Below are positions 53,763 to 63,400 of a DNA stretch of 64,000 nt, piece by piece; the stretch's first letter is position 1; the number at the start of each line of letters is the position of its first letter. The notes beneath the pieces were generated by a model, which saw nothing but the letters and a program-made list of their open reading frames with translations, searched no databases and had not been told where the DNA came from. Location of the stretch: NCBI GenBank assembly GCA_020636005.1, contig JACJYR010000003.1:310001-374000 (forward strand). Reading direction: 5' to 3'. The DNA comes from Lewinellaceae bacterium. GTDB taxonomy: Bacteria; Bacteroidota; Bacteroidia; Chitinophagales; Saprospiraceae. Position numbers and translations under genes: made by a program.

Positions 53763-53770
53763 TACCTTTG
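53763..53770 (+). promoter_or_regulatory. Candidate -7 promoter element upstream of a lipoprotein gene
   Basis: TACCTTTG followed by CACC matches TAnnTTTG exactly. It would drive a leader of about 230 bases before the lipoprotein at 54009; the leader contains palindromic element copy 3. Alternatively it serves a 24-codon frame beginning at 53781, for which I see no other support. Confidence 0.4.
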
Positions 53771-53854
53771 CACCTTTTATATGATAAAAATTGGTATTGT
53801 TTTTATCAGAAAGGCTAAAATAAATCAAGGTGTATTTATGCCGGTGGGATTATA

Positions 53855-53948
53855 GATCGAAGGGAAAATGAAACTGCCATTTTATTTTAAAAAAGACAGT
53901 GGTTGGCGGGATCTCCCAAAAGTGAAATGGCAGAATTAGTTTTTTCAT
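53855..53948. repeat. Dispersed palindromic element, copy 3
   Basis: Reads GATCGAAGGGAAAATGAAAC... on the plus strand, in the opposite orientation to copies 1 and 2. CTGCCATTT (53874-53882) pairs perfectly with AAATGGCAG (53925-53933). Against copy 2 the arms show a compensatory change (T-A in copy 2, C-G here), which argues that pairing is preserved. Confidence 0.75.
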
Positions 53949-54008
53949 TGGAACTATCAAGGTGTGCCAGCGGCAAAAATGGCCTTTAAACCTGAAAATC
54001 AGTATCTC

Positions 54009-54587
54009 ATGGTCAAAAAAATCGTTTTTTCACTTTTAATCGGCGTCGTTATGGCTGCTTGCAGCAACGATGTGCCCAAATTGAAGAACCTCGAACCGGT
54101 CGGTGTGCGCCCAACCCCCACCCAGGGCGGAAAGGCAACCGAGGCGCTTTCCTCCGTAGCAGTTCCCGATACGGATTTGCGTGGGAAAATAAAATGGTGC
54201 CTCTCCGCCCTGCAGGAGGAGTACGAAAAAGCCAACGGGAAAGTGCCCGGTGTTGGCAAGGTGACGGTTTTGCTGGACGATAATTTAACCTTGGTCATCC
54301 GCAATGAAGTGGACGGCGGCGTCATCGAGCAAACCGTGAACATGAAGGATCTGGAAGCCGACCCTTCCAAATATGAATTTATTGTGGATGGTGATACCAA
54401 TCAATTTCCAGGCGTTAAAATCCCAGTCATTGCCGGCAGGCCAAAAGTGGAGATTTCAAAAAACAGCGCTGCCACTGGCAAAGAAGACAAGCTTGAGATT
54501 GTCCTCGCCGAAAGGGAGCATGTGCAGCGTTTCCTGACCTCCTTTTTACAGGCAGTCCAGATTTTGCAAGGACAAATCCAAGGTTGA
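54009..54587 (+). CDS. Exported lipoprotein of unknown function
   Basis: A 192-residue lipoprotein starting at the ATG at 54009 (MVKKIVFSLLIGVVMAAC, Cys18 lipidated). The mature protein begins with a Pro/Thr-rich linker (NLEPVGVRPTPTQGG). One domain follows: a Trp-Cys containing helix (GKIKWCLSALQEEYEKANGKVPGVGK), a beta-hairpin (VTVLLDDNLTLVIRNEVDGG), and a C-terminal amphipathic helix (REHVQRFLTSFLQAVQILQGQIQG). No catalytic motif is recognised. It has its own promoter candidate and a terminator directly behind it, so it is a single-gene unit. Confidence 0.65.
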   Translation: MVKKIVFSLLIGVVMAACSNDVPKLKNLEPVGVRPTPTQGGKATEALSSVAVPDTDLRGKIKWCLSALQEEYEKANGKVPGVGKVTVLLDDNLTLVIRNEVDGGVIEQTVNMKDLEADPSKYEFIVDGDTNQFPGVKIPVIAGRPKVEISKNSAATGKEDKLEIVLAEREHVQRFLTSFLQAVQILQGQIQG

Positions 54588-54611
54588 GCCATTGCTTTCC
54601 CAAAAAAGAAA

Positions 54612-54643
54612 AAATGCCGGACAAGTAACCTTGCCCGGCATTT
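54612..54643. terminator. Bidirectional intrinsic terminator between convergent genes
   Basis: AAATGCCGG (54612-54620) pairs with CCGGCATTT (54635-54643), continued after an A-C mismatch by CAAG/CTTG, loop TAAC. A-rich on the left, T-rich on the right, 24 bases after the lipoprotein stop and 25 before the PPDK stop. Confidence 0.9.
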
Positions 54644-54667
54644 ATTTATAATGTATGAAGCTTCAAA

Positions 54668-57490
54668 TTAGTCGGTTTTATAGCTCTTTTCCCCGAGCTT
54701 TGCATGGGCAGCGGCCAGCCTCGCAATCGGCACCCTCGGTGAGGAACAGGAAACATAGTCCAGCCCAATGTGGTGGCAGAACTTGATGGACTCAGGATGC
54801 CCGCCTTGTTCGCCACAGATTCCTATTTTCAAATCGGGCCTGCTTTTCCGGCCCCACTCAACGGTCAATTCCATCAGTTTCCCAACGCCACCGGTATCCA
54901 GCACCTCAAACGGGTTGTCGTGCAGGATGTCCTTTTGCTGGTACAAGGGGAGGAATTTGTTCTCGGCATCTTCCCTGCTAAAGGAAAAAGTAGCCTGCGT
55001 AAGGTCGTTGGTGCCAAAGGAGAAAAACTCGGCTACGTTGGCGAGGCTTTCTGCCTTCATACAAGCCCTCACCACTTCTATCATAGAACCAAATTTGAAA
55101 TTCAGTTTCACCTTTTTTTCACGTTCAATTTTTTCCCTCAATTCGTCCACGTAAACCTTGACGTGTTTCAATTCGACAACGGTGCAAACCTGCGGCACCA
55201 TGATTTCCGGGTGGATTTCGATGCCTTTCAACTGGCACTCGGCAGTAGCTTCGAGGATGGCCTGGATTTGCATTTTATAAATTTCCGGGTAGGTCAGTCC
55301 CAAGCGGACGCCCCGGTGGCCCAGCATCGGGTTCACCTCGTGCAGTTCTTTAATTTTCTTCAACATCCGCTCCTTCTTCGTAATGGCCTGGCGCACCAGA
55401 TCACCGCCAGACGAGGTAAACGGCGAAGGATATTTGTGCTTCAATTCTTCTTCTGCTTCCAATAAACGGAGGCTGCTAAACAGGTTATTCACTCCGTCGA
55501 TGGTATTTTTCAAATGCTCCAGGTGCTGCAGTTCGGCCACCAGATCCTCTTCATTCGGCAAAAACTCATGGATAGGCGGGTCGAGCAAACGCACGGTCAC
55601 CGGCCTTGGCGACATGGCCTTGAAGACTTCAATGAAATCCTGGCGCTGTATGGGCAGCAGGCGGTTGAGGGCAGCCTCCCTTTCTTCCGTAGTATCTGCC
55701 AAAATCATATCAATGACGATGGGCAAACGCTCTGCGGCGTTGAACATCCGCTCGGTGCGGCAAAGGCCGATGCCCATAGCGCCATACTCCACGGCCCTTT
55801 TCGCAGCGGCAGGCGTGTCGGCATTGGCAAATACTTTGAGCCGGGCCGTTTCATCCGCCCAGGTCAGCAAGGTTTTCAGTTCGTTTGAAAATTCAGGCTC
55901 CACGGTCGGTATTTCACCCAAATAGACCATGCCCGTGCCGCCGTCAATGGTGATCACGTCGCCTTCGTGCAGCACCTTGTCGCCGATTTTGGCCTGCCTC
56001 AGTTTAACATCCACAGAAATACCTTCTGCACCTGCCACACATGGCTTGCCCATGCCCCTCGCCACTACTGCGGCGTGGGAAGTCTTGCCGCCCCGGCTGG
56101 TCAGGATGCCCTGGGCCGCAAAGAACCCGTGAATGTCTTCCGGCTTTGTCTCCTCCCGCACCAGGATAACTTTGTGGCCTTCCTTGCCCAAAATTTCGGC
56201 CTTGTCGGCATCAAAAACGCATTCTCCAAAAGAAGCCCCCGGCGATGCCGGCAGCCCCTGTGCCAATGGCTCGGCCTTGTGTTTCGGGTCGAGGCGACGG
56301 TAGAGCATTTGCTCCAGCATTTCCGGTTTGATGCGCAGCAACGCCTGATCTTTTGTGATCAAACCCTCTTTGACCATCTCTACCGAAGTGCGCACCATAG
56401 CAGTGGTGTTCATTTTCCCATTCCGGGTTTGAAGGCAATAGAGCGTTTGCTTTTCTATGGTAAACTCAAAGTCCTGGATTTCCTGGTAATGGCTTTCAAG
56501 TTTGTTTCGAAGGTCTGTCAACTGCTCATACATTTCGGGCATTTCCGATTTCATTTCAGCCACGGGTTTCGGGGTGCGGATGCCAGCCACCACGTCCTCG
56601 CCCTGTGCGTCAACGAGGTATTCCCCGAAAAGCGCATTCTCGCCGGTGCCGGGGTCACGGGTAAACGCCACGCCGGTTGCACTATCGTTTCCCATGTTCC
56701 CAAACACCATGGTGACCACGTTCACGGCTGTGCCATTGGCCATGTCTTTGGTAATATGAAACTCCCGGCGGTAGTCCACCGCCCGTTTTCCCATCCATGA
56801 ATTGAATACAGCTTTGATGGCAATTTCGAGTTGTTCGTACACATCATCGGGGAATGGCCTGCCGGTTTTATCTTTCACCACTTTTAAAAAGCGCTGGCTG
56901 ATGTCTTTCAGGTTTTCGGCATTGAGGCCGATGTCCACTTTCACGCCAGCTTGTTTTTTGACGGCTTCAAATTCCTTGTCAAAAGCCTCGTCGGGCACGC
57001 CCAAAGCTACCTTGCCAAACAGTTGGATGAAACGGCGGTAGGCATCGTAGCCAAAGCGTTCATTGTTGGTCTGCTGGATAAGCCCATGCAGGGTTTCCTT
57101 GTTGAGGCCGAGGTTGAGGATGGTGTCCATCATGCCGGGCATGGACATGGCCGAGCCGGAGCGGACGGAGACCAGCAGCGGGTTGGCGGGGTCGCCGAAG
57201 CCCTTGCCAGTGGCGTCTTCCAGCCTGGCAATGTTCATTTCCACCTGCTTCATCACGCCATCGGGCAGTTGCCGATCCGTGTTGTCGAGGTATGCCAGGC
57301 ATGCTTCCGTGCTGATGACGAAGCCAGGCGGCACGTTCAGGCCAATCTGGGTCATCTCGCACAGGTTGGCACCCTTGCCGCCGAGCAGGTGCTTGTTTTT
57401 GCCGTCGCCTTCGTGGAAGGAGAAGACATATTTCGGTTGTGTTTTTGTGGATTCTTCTTTTTGTGAAGGATGTGATGCTGTTGTGGTCAT
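54668..57490 (-). CDS. ppdK: Pyruvate, phosphate dikinase
   Basis: A 940-residue cytoplasmic enzyme that interconverts pyruvate + ATP + Pi and PEP + AMP + PPi. The N-terminal ATP-grasp domain has HLLGGKGANLCEMTQIGLNVPPGF and SVRSGSAMSMPGMMDTILNLGLN. The swivelling phospho-His domain carries His472 in RGGKTSHAAVVARGMGKPC. The PEP/pyruvate barrel ends with GICGEQGGHP including the catalytic Cys892. Length is a little above the usual 870-890 because of a charged N-terminal tail. In Bacteroidota the enzyme may serve gluconeogenesis or PPi-linked glycolysis; the neighbours do not decide. It is convergent with the lipoprotein gene. Confidence 0.97.
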   Translation of the reverse strand: MTTTASHPSQKEESTKTQPKYVFSFHEGDGKNKHLLGGKGANLCEMTQIGLNVPPGFVISTEACLAYLDNTDRQLPDGVMKQVEMNIARLEDATGKGFGDPANPLLVSVRSGSAMSMPGMMDTILNLGLNKETLHGLIQQTNNERFGYDAYRRFIQLFGKVALGVPDEAFDKEFEAVKKQAGVKVDIGLNAENLKDISQRFLKVVKDKTGRPFPDDVYEQLEIAIKAVFNSWMGKRAVDYRREFHITKDMANGTAVNVVTMVFGNMGNDSATGVAFTRDPGTGENALFGEYLVDAQGEDVVAGIRTPKPVAEMKSEMPEMYEQLTDLRNKLESHYQEIQDFEFTIEKQTLYCLQTRNGKMNTTAMVRTSVEMVKEGLITKDQALLRIKPEMLEQMLYRRLDPKHKAEPLAQGLPASPGASFGECVFDADKAEILGKEGHKVILVREETKPEDIHGFFAAQGILTSRGGKTSHAAVVARGMGKPCVAGAEGISVDVKLRQAKIGDKVLHEGDVITIDGGTGMVYLGEIPTVEPEFSNELKTLLTWADETARLKVFANADTPAAAKRAVEYGAMGIGLCRTERMFNAAERLPIVIDMILADTTEEREAALNRLLPIQRQDFIEVFKAMSPRPVTVRLLDPPIHEFLPNEEDLVAELQHLEHLKNTIDGVNNLFSSLRLLEAEEELKHKYPSPFTSSGGDLVRQAITKKERMLKKIKELHEVNPMLGHRGVRLGLTYPEIYKMQIQAILEATAECQLKGIEIHPEIMVPQVCTVVELKHVKVYVDELREKIEREKKVKLNFKFGSMIEVVRACMKAESLANVAEFFSFGTNDLTQATFSFSREDAENKFLPLYQQKDILHDNPFEVLDTGGVGKLMELTVEWGRKSRPDLKIGICGEQGGHPESIKFCHHIGLDYVSCSSPRVPIARLAAAHAKLGEKSYKTD

Positions 57491-57808
57491 GATTAAAAAA
57501 TTTTCGGTAAAGGTTGGGCTGCTGACGTTTTCTTTGGATGATCAAAATCAGCGGTGGGGTTAATGAAGATCACCCATCTCAAGCAATTTGCCTTTCCGCT
57601 CCACTGTGTCCTCGCATCAATTCAACTGGTATATTCTGCAATTCACCCTTATTCGTTTTGGCATTGGCTGAAAAATGCAAAACTTCGTCCCGGAAATATT
57701 TTTTGACCATAGATCATTATCAAAGTAGCTCCGAAGCTCCCGCTTCGGGGTAGGATGCTCCCCGAAGCAGGAGCTTCGGAGTACGATCATTTAAAAACTA
57801 CATGGATT
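57491..57808. other. Divergent region upstream of the efflux operon and ppdK
   Basis: 318 bases between two divergent genes. It must contain both promoters, but no unambiguous TAnnTTTG box is seen. The last 80 bases are taken by the large hairpin at 57726-57784, which ends 25 bases before the TolC start. Confidence 0.5.
57726..57784. repeat. Large REP-like hairpin upstream of the efflux operon
   Basis: The 22-base arm 57729-57750 pairs with 57760-57781 with one mismatch, around a nine-base loop. The sequence AGTAGCTCCGAAGC opens it. Repeats of this look are frequent in Saprospiria genomes. It ends 25 bases before the TolC start and so may lie within the operon's leader. Confidence 0.75.
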
Positions 57809-59134
57809 ATGCACTGTCCCCCGGTCCTGAAAGTTTGGCCCTTTTTGTTTTTTTGCCTTCCAATGGCTTCGTTTTCACAAAACCTGGATGCCTACATCCG
57901 GCAGGGCATCGCCGGCAACCACTCCCTGAAAGAGCAGGAATTTTTGCTGCAAAAAAACATGCTGGCCCTGCAGGAGGCGAAGCGCTTGTTTTTCCCGGAA
58001 GTTTCTTTTGGCACCACCTACACGCTGGCCGCCGGCGGGCGGAAAATAGAAATTCCGGTGGGCGATTTGGTCAATCCGGTGTATGCCACGCTCAACCAGC
58101 TCACCCAGTCGAACATGTTCCCCCAACTGGAAAATATCGAGGAAACCTTTTTGCCCAATAACTTTTACGATGCCCGTTTCCGCATCCGGCAGCCCATTTT
58201 GAACAAAGAAATCGGCATCAACAAAAGCATCAAAGCTGCCCAGATTGATTTGAAGAAAGAAAAAATCCAGGTCTATAAAAGGGAATTGGTGAAGGACATC
58301 AAAACGGCCTATTTTCAATACCAGCAAGCGGGCGAGGCCGTTCGGATTTATGTAAGTGCCCTTGAGTTGTTGGCTGAAAACCAAAGGGTGAACGAAAGCC
58401 TGCTGCGCAATGACAAGATTATACCCTCCGTGCTGACGAGGACGGCTGGCGAAATTGCCAATGTGAAAGCCCAAATGCTCGATGCCCAAAACAAGCAAAA
58501 AAATGCTGCCGCTTATTTCAATTTCCTGATAAACAGGGACTTGGAAGTGCCTATCGAACAAGAATCCGCAGGCGGACTGCCCGGTATTTTGCAAAACGGC
58601 CAGCGGGAAGAACTTGTGCAGTTGGAAACCGCAGGCCGCATCAACGCCCTCGTCGTGGATTTGGAAAATGCTTACAAAGTGCCGGAAGTAGGCCTCCAAC
58701 TTGACCTTGGTTCCCAGAATTTTGACTTCAAATGGGGCGGCTATGTCCTGGCAGGCCTGTCGGTGGAAGTGCCCATTTGGGCGGCCAACCGCAACAAGCT
58801 ACAAGTGCAGCAAGCCCAAATGGATGTGTTGGCCACCGGCGAGAAAAAGCTGGCCGTTGAACAACAAATTGCCCTGCAAGCGAAGGTGGCCAACAACGAC
58901 TACCTAACCGCTATTGAAATCTGGCGGAGCTACGATACGGAACTGGCCGGGGCAAGGAGGGTGTACAACGACACCTTCCGCCGCTACAAGGAGGGCCTCG
59001 CCAACAACATCGAACTGCTGGACGCCCGCACCCAGATCACGACCAAAGATTTGCAACAATCGGTTGCCTTTTACAACATCCTGATCAAACATGCCGAACT
59101 GGAAAGGTCGGTGGCGGCTTACCCGTTGCCTTGA
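57809..59134 (+). CDS. TolC-family outer-membrane efflux protein
   Basis: A 441-residue exported protein. The ATG at 57809 starts a signal peptide (MHCPPVLKVWPFLFFCLPMASFS); a start at 57755 would lie inside the REP-like hairpin and add 18 unlikely residues. Two long helical hairpins typical of TolC follow. The repeats begin near AYIRQGIAGNHSLKEQEFLLQKN and near ARRVYNDTFRRYKEGLANNIELLDARTQ. The family's characteristic R-x-Y-x-x-G is in RRYKEGLANN. It forms the outer-membrane duct for the RND pump encoded downstream. The adaptor gene follows after 254 bases, an unusually long gap filled by a tandem array. Confidence 0.9.
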   Translation: MHCPPVLKVWPFLFFCLPMASFSQNLDAYIRQGIAGNHSLKEQEFLLQKNMLALQEAKRLFFPEVSFGTTYTLAAGGRKIEIPVGDLVNPVYATLNQLTQSNMFPQLENIEETFLPNNFYDARFRIRQPILNKEIGINKSIKAAQIDLKKEKIQVYKRELVKDIKTAYFQYQQAGEAVRIYVSALELLAENQRVNESLLRNDKIIPSVLTRTAGEIANVKAQMLDAQNKQKNAAAYFNFLINRDLEVPIEQESAGGLPGILQNGQREELVQLETAGRINALVVDLENAYKVPEVGLQLDLGSQNFDFKWGGYVLAGLSVEVPIWAANRNKLQVQQAQMDVLATGEKKLAVEQQIALQAKVANNDYLTAIEIWRSYDTELAGARRVYNDTFRRYKEGLANNIELLDARTQITTKDLQQSVAFYNILIKHAELERSVAAYPLP

Positions 59135-59230
59135 TGGTATTGTTTGAAATGGTTTGAGGTTGCTAGAAGGTTGTTTGAAATTGTTGCGCAAGGCTCCAGA
59201 AAATTATTTTTGGATTGAAAAGCGTGAAAA

Positions 59231-59380
59231 ACCATTTCAAACAATTTCAAACAATTTCAAACAATTTCAAACAATTATCAAACGATCTCAAACAATTTCA
59301 AACAATTATCAAACGATCTCAAACAATTTCAAACAATTATCAAACGATCTCAAACCACTTCAAACGATCTCAAACAACTT
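59231..59380. repeat. Tandem array of 10-base CAAAC-containing words (31-base higher-order units)
   Basis: About 150 bases with 14 CAAAC words spaced 10 or 11 bases apart. Three words (AATTTCAAAC, AATTATCAAAC, GATCTCAAAC) form a 31-base unit repeated three times, preceded by four simple 10-base units. ATTGTTTGAAATGGTT (59139-59154) is the exact complement of 59230-59245, so the 5' end can fold back. It lies between the TolC and adaptor genes and ends eight bases before the adaptor ATG. Confidence 0.9.
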
Positions 59381-59388
59381 AGAGCATC

Positions 59389-60429
59389 ATGAAAAAATAC
59401 CTGCTTTACTTCTCCCCCTTATTTTTCCTGTTTGCCTGCGGCAATGGCAAAGAAGAAGCCTCCTCCATTTCGCCCGAAAACAAAGCCATCCCCGTGCGCA
59501 CGGTGAAGGTTTCCAATGAAACACTTGTCCAGACCATACACGCAAGTGGTATCGTAACTTCCGAAAACGACGCAAAGCCGGCCTTCAAAACGGGAGGTGT
59601 CATTTCCAAAATTCTGGTGGAAGAAGGGGATTTTGTGAAACAGGGCCAATTGCTCGCCACGCTCAATTTGACCGAAATAAACGCCCAGGTGCAGCAATCG
59701 GGGGAGGCCGTACAAAAAGCGCAACGGGACTTGCAACGGGCCAAAAACCTCTATGCCGACAGCGTGGCCACCCTCGAACAGGTGCAGAATGCCCAAACCG
59801 CACTGACCGTGGCCGGGGAAACGCAGAAGATGGCAAAATTTAACCAGAGCTATTCTGAAATACGCTCGCCCATCAGCGGGAAGGTCATCCAAAAACTGAT
59901 GGTGGCCGGTGAAATCGCCGGGCCGGGGATGCCCGTTTTTTACATTCTTGGTAATAGCTCCAAAGACTGGGTCATCAAGGCCGGACTGGCCGACCGGGAC
60001 TGGGCAAGGCTGAAAAGGGGCGACAAGGCCGAGGTGCAGTTCGATGCCTTTCCCGGCCAAACCTATCCTGCGACCATCACCCGCCTGGCCGATGTGGGCA
60101 ACCCTGCCAGCGGCACCTTCGATGCAGAATTGACCCTGGGCAGCAACCCGCCCAAAATGGTGGCCGGACTGATCGCTTCCGTGGAGTTTTTTCCTGAAAA
60201 TAAAGGAAACCTGCCCGTTATCCCCTTGGATGCGCTGGTGGAATCTGACCGCAGCCATGCCAAAGTTTATACCATTGAAAACCAAAAAGCGAGGGCTGTT
60301 CCCATTACCATCGCCTTTTTGCACCAAGACAAAGTGGCCGTCAGCAAGGGCCTCGAAAACATCCAGATGGTCGTCACCGACGGCGCTCCTTATCTCTTTG
60401 ATGGTGCGCTGGTGAAAATTGTCCAATAA
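59389..60429 (+). CDS. RND efflux periplasmic adaptor (membrane fusion protein), lipoprotein
   Basis: A 346-residue adaptor. The signal ends in FLFAC with Cys17 as lipid anchor (CGNGKEEASS). A biotinyl-lipoyl domain is split around a short helical hairpin (GGVISKILVEEGDFVKQGQLLATL ... SEIRSPISGKVIQKLMVAGEIAGPG), then beta-barrel (VIKAGLADRDWARLKRGDKAEVQF) and membrane-proximal domains. The short coiled coil (AVQKAQRDLQRAKNLYADS) is typical of AcrA-like proteins that dock to TolC partners. It works with the TolC protein upstream and the RND permease 45 bases downstream. Substrate class is not evident. Confidence 0.93.
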   Translation: MKKYLLYFSPLFFLFACGNGKEEASSISPENKAIPVRTVKVSNETLVQTIHASGIVTSENDAKPAFKTGGVISKILVEEGDFVKQGQLLATLNLTEINAQVQQSGEAVQKAQRDLQRAKNLYADSVATLEQVQNAQTALTVAGETQKMAKFNQSYSEIRSPISGKVIQKLMVAGEIAGPGMPVFYILGNSSKDWVIKAGLADRDWARLKRGDKAEVQFDAFPGQTYPATITRLADVGNPASGTFDAELTLGSNPPKMVAGLIASVEFFPENKGNLPVIPLDALVESDRSHAKVYTIENQKARAVPITIAFLHQDKVAVSKGLENIQMVVTDGAPYLFDGALVKIVQ

Positions 60430-60474
60430 GCTGCATCCCAACCAGTTACGAATCACTAATCACCAGTCACCAAA

Positions 60475-63400
60475 ATGAAAATCGCCGAATTTTCCGTCAA
60501 GAACTACCAGTTCACCATCATCGTCTTCATCATGGTGCTGTTGCTCGGTTTGAACGCCCTGTTCAACATGCCGAGGGGCGAGGATCCGCCCTTCAATGCG
60601 CCCATTTTCATCATCCTCGCCGTGTACCCCGGCACCAGTCCTGCCGATATGGAAGAGCTGCTCGCCGAGCCTATCGAGGATGCCATGTACGAACTGGAGG
60701 ACATCAAAAAAATCATCACCCGCTGCGACGACGGACTGATGGTGATGCGGGTGGAGTTCATCCACGGCGTGAATACCCTGACCAAAAACAACGACGTCAT
60801 ACGGGAGGTGAACAACCTTCGGCCCGACTTGCCAGCCGACTTGCTGTTGCTGGATGTACAGCGGGCGCAGTCATCCGATGTGGCCATTTTACAGGCGGCG
60901 ATTGTGTCCAATGGCGCTTCCTACAAAGATTTGGAAGACCAGGCCGATCAGTTGAAACGGCGTTTGGAAAAAATTAAAGACCTCAAGAAAGTTGAAATTC
61001 AGGCTTACCCGGAACAGCAGGTAGAAGTTGAAATCAACCTGGAAAAAATGGCGCAAAACGGCCTCGGCCTCAACCAGGTGCTCAGCCTCATCCAGGCCAA
61101 CAACGTCAACATCCCCGGCGGCAGCATTGACATTGGCTCCAAAAAATTCAACATCAAAACCACGAGCAGCTACGAGGAAATAGACGACATTAGAAACACC
61201 ATCGTCCGCACAACGCCAGAGGGGCGCATCGTGAAATTGCAGGACATCGCCACCGTCCGCTTCACCGACGAGGATGTGACACATTTAGCCCGCTTTAATG
61301 GCGAGCGAACGATTTGGCTCAATGCCATGCTGAAAGACCGCAAGAACATCGTACAGGCCAAAAAGCAGATGGACCCCATCCTGGCGGAATTTCAGGAAAA
61401 CCTGCCCGCAGGGATGCACATGGGAATCGCCTTTGATCAGGCCAAAAGTGTGCAACGCAGGCTCTCCGGCCTGGGGCGTGACTTCCTGATTGCCATCGCC
61501 CTGGTGATGCTCACGCTGGTGCCACTGGGCTGGCGGGCCTCGCTGGTCGTGATGATTTCCATCCCATTGTCCCTGAGCATTGGCGTGGCCTTGCTGGATA
61601 TGCTCGACTACACACTCAACCAACTCAGCATCGTCGGGATGGTCGTCTCGCTCGGCCTGTTGGTGGACGACAGCATTGTCGTGGTGGAAAACATCGAGCG
61701 CTTTATGCGGATGGGGTACAGCCGCTTTGAGGCGGCCATTGCTGGTACGAAGCAAATTGGCATCGCCGTGGTCGGCTGCACGGCAACGCTGGTGCTGGCC
61801 TTTTTGCCCCTGGTTTTTTTGCCGGAAGGGTCGGGCGATTTCATCCGAAGCCTGCCGATGGCCGTACTGATGACGGTGCTGGCCTCGCTGTTTGTTTCGC
61901 TCACCATCATCCCTTTTTTAGCCAGGATTTTGCTGAAATCCCATGAGAAACCAGAAGGCAATTTTTTCATGCGTTTTTTCAAAAATTACCTCAACCGGCC
62001 TTACCAGAAATTGCTTCGGTGGGCATTCCGCCACCCAATTATCAGTCTGTTGGCGACAGCACTCATTTTCTTCGGCAGCCTGATGCTGGTGCCGAAAATC
62101 GGGTTTAGCCTCTTCCCGCTTTCTGAAAAACCGATGTTCGTCATTGATGTAGAAGCGCCACTCGGCAGCAATATGGACAAAGTGGACACCGTGGTGGTGG
62201 AAATTGAGAAAAGATTGTTGTCTGACAAAGGCGTAAGAACAGTGGCGACCAACATTGGCAAAGGGAACCCAAGGGTTTATTACAATGAATTCCAGCGGGA
62301 AAACTCCCCGAACTACGCCCAGCTTTTTGTGCAGGTAGATCCGGAGTTTACCGTTCCGGAGATCACGGCTTTTTTAGATACGCTCCGGGCTGAATTTGCC
62401 GACTATCCAGGTGCGAAAATCGTGTTGAAACAGTTCCAACAAGGCGCACCGGTGGAGGCACCCATTGAATTCCGGCTGCTGGGCGAAAACCTCGACACCC
62501 TGCGGCGGCTCTCGTTTATGGTGGAAGATTTGATGAAAAAAACGCAAGGGACATTGTACGTCGAAAATGCCCTGGCCACCCAGAAAACCGATCTTGAAAT
62601 TGTGGTCAATAAAGACAAAGCGGGGCTGCTCGGCATCCCGTTGGCGGAAGTGGCAAAAACGGTGCGGCTCGGCATTGCCGGCCTGGAAACGGGCAAGTTC
62701 CGCAACGACGAAGGGGAGGAGTTTGCCATCAATGTCCGCACCGCCAAAAACGAAGAGGAGGCGTTGGAGGCTTTTTCCAAAATGTACATCACTTCGCTCG
62801 GCGGAGCGTTGATCCCGCTGTCGCAAATAGCCAGGGTGGAACTACAGACTTCGCCTTCCGTTATCCGCCACTTCAACAAGGAGCGCTTTGCAGGGGTGAC
62901 GTCCTTTGTGAAAACAGGCTACAACACCGATGCACTGACCGATGCGTTGATTGAAAAACTGGAAGCTTCGAAGTTCCCCAAAGGCTACTCCTTCGTGGCG
63001 GCAGGCGAGCGGGAGAGCCGGGAGGAAAGCTTTGGCGGCATGGAGACCATTGTGATCATCGCCCTGTTCGGGCTGCTTGCCATTCTTATCCTTGAATTCC
63101 GGACGTTTAAAAGCACACTTATTGTGTTGTCCGTTATTCCTTTGGGCATGGTCGGGGCATTTGTCACCTTGTTTTTGGTAGGTGAAACACTGTCTTTTGT
63201 GGCCACCATCGGCATGATTGCCCTGGTCGGCATCGAGATAAAAAACTCCATTTTCCTGGTGGACTACACCAATCAATTGCGGGAGCAGGGCATGCCGTTG
63301 GAGCAGGCTATTCTGGAAGGAGCAGAGACCCGTTTCCTCCCCATTTTCCTCACGACGCTGACGGCCATCGGTGGCCTGACACCACTGGTACTGGAGGATT

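Noticed and set aside
53781..53855. 24-codon frame directly after a TACCTTTG element
   Set aside because: Too short to support without conservation data; the promoter fits the lipoprotein gene equally well.
59231..59380. CRISPR-like periodicity
   Set aside because: The units are 10-31 bases and adjacent; there are no unique spacers and no cas genes.
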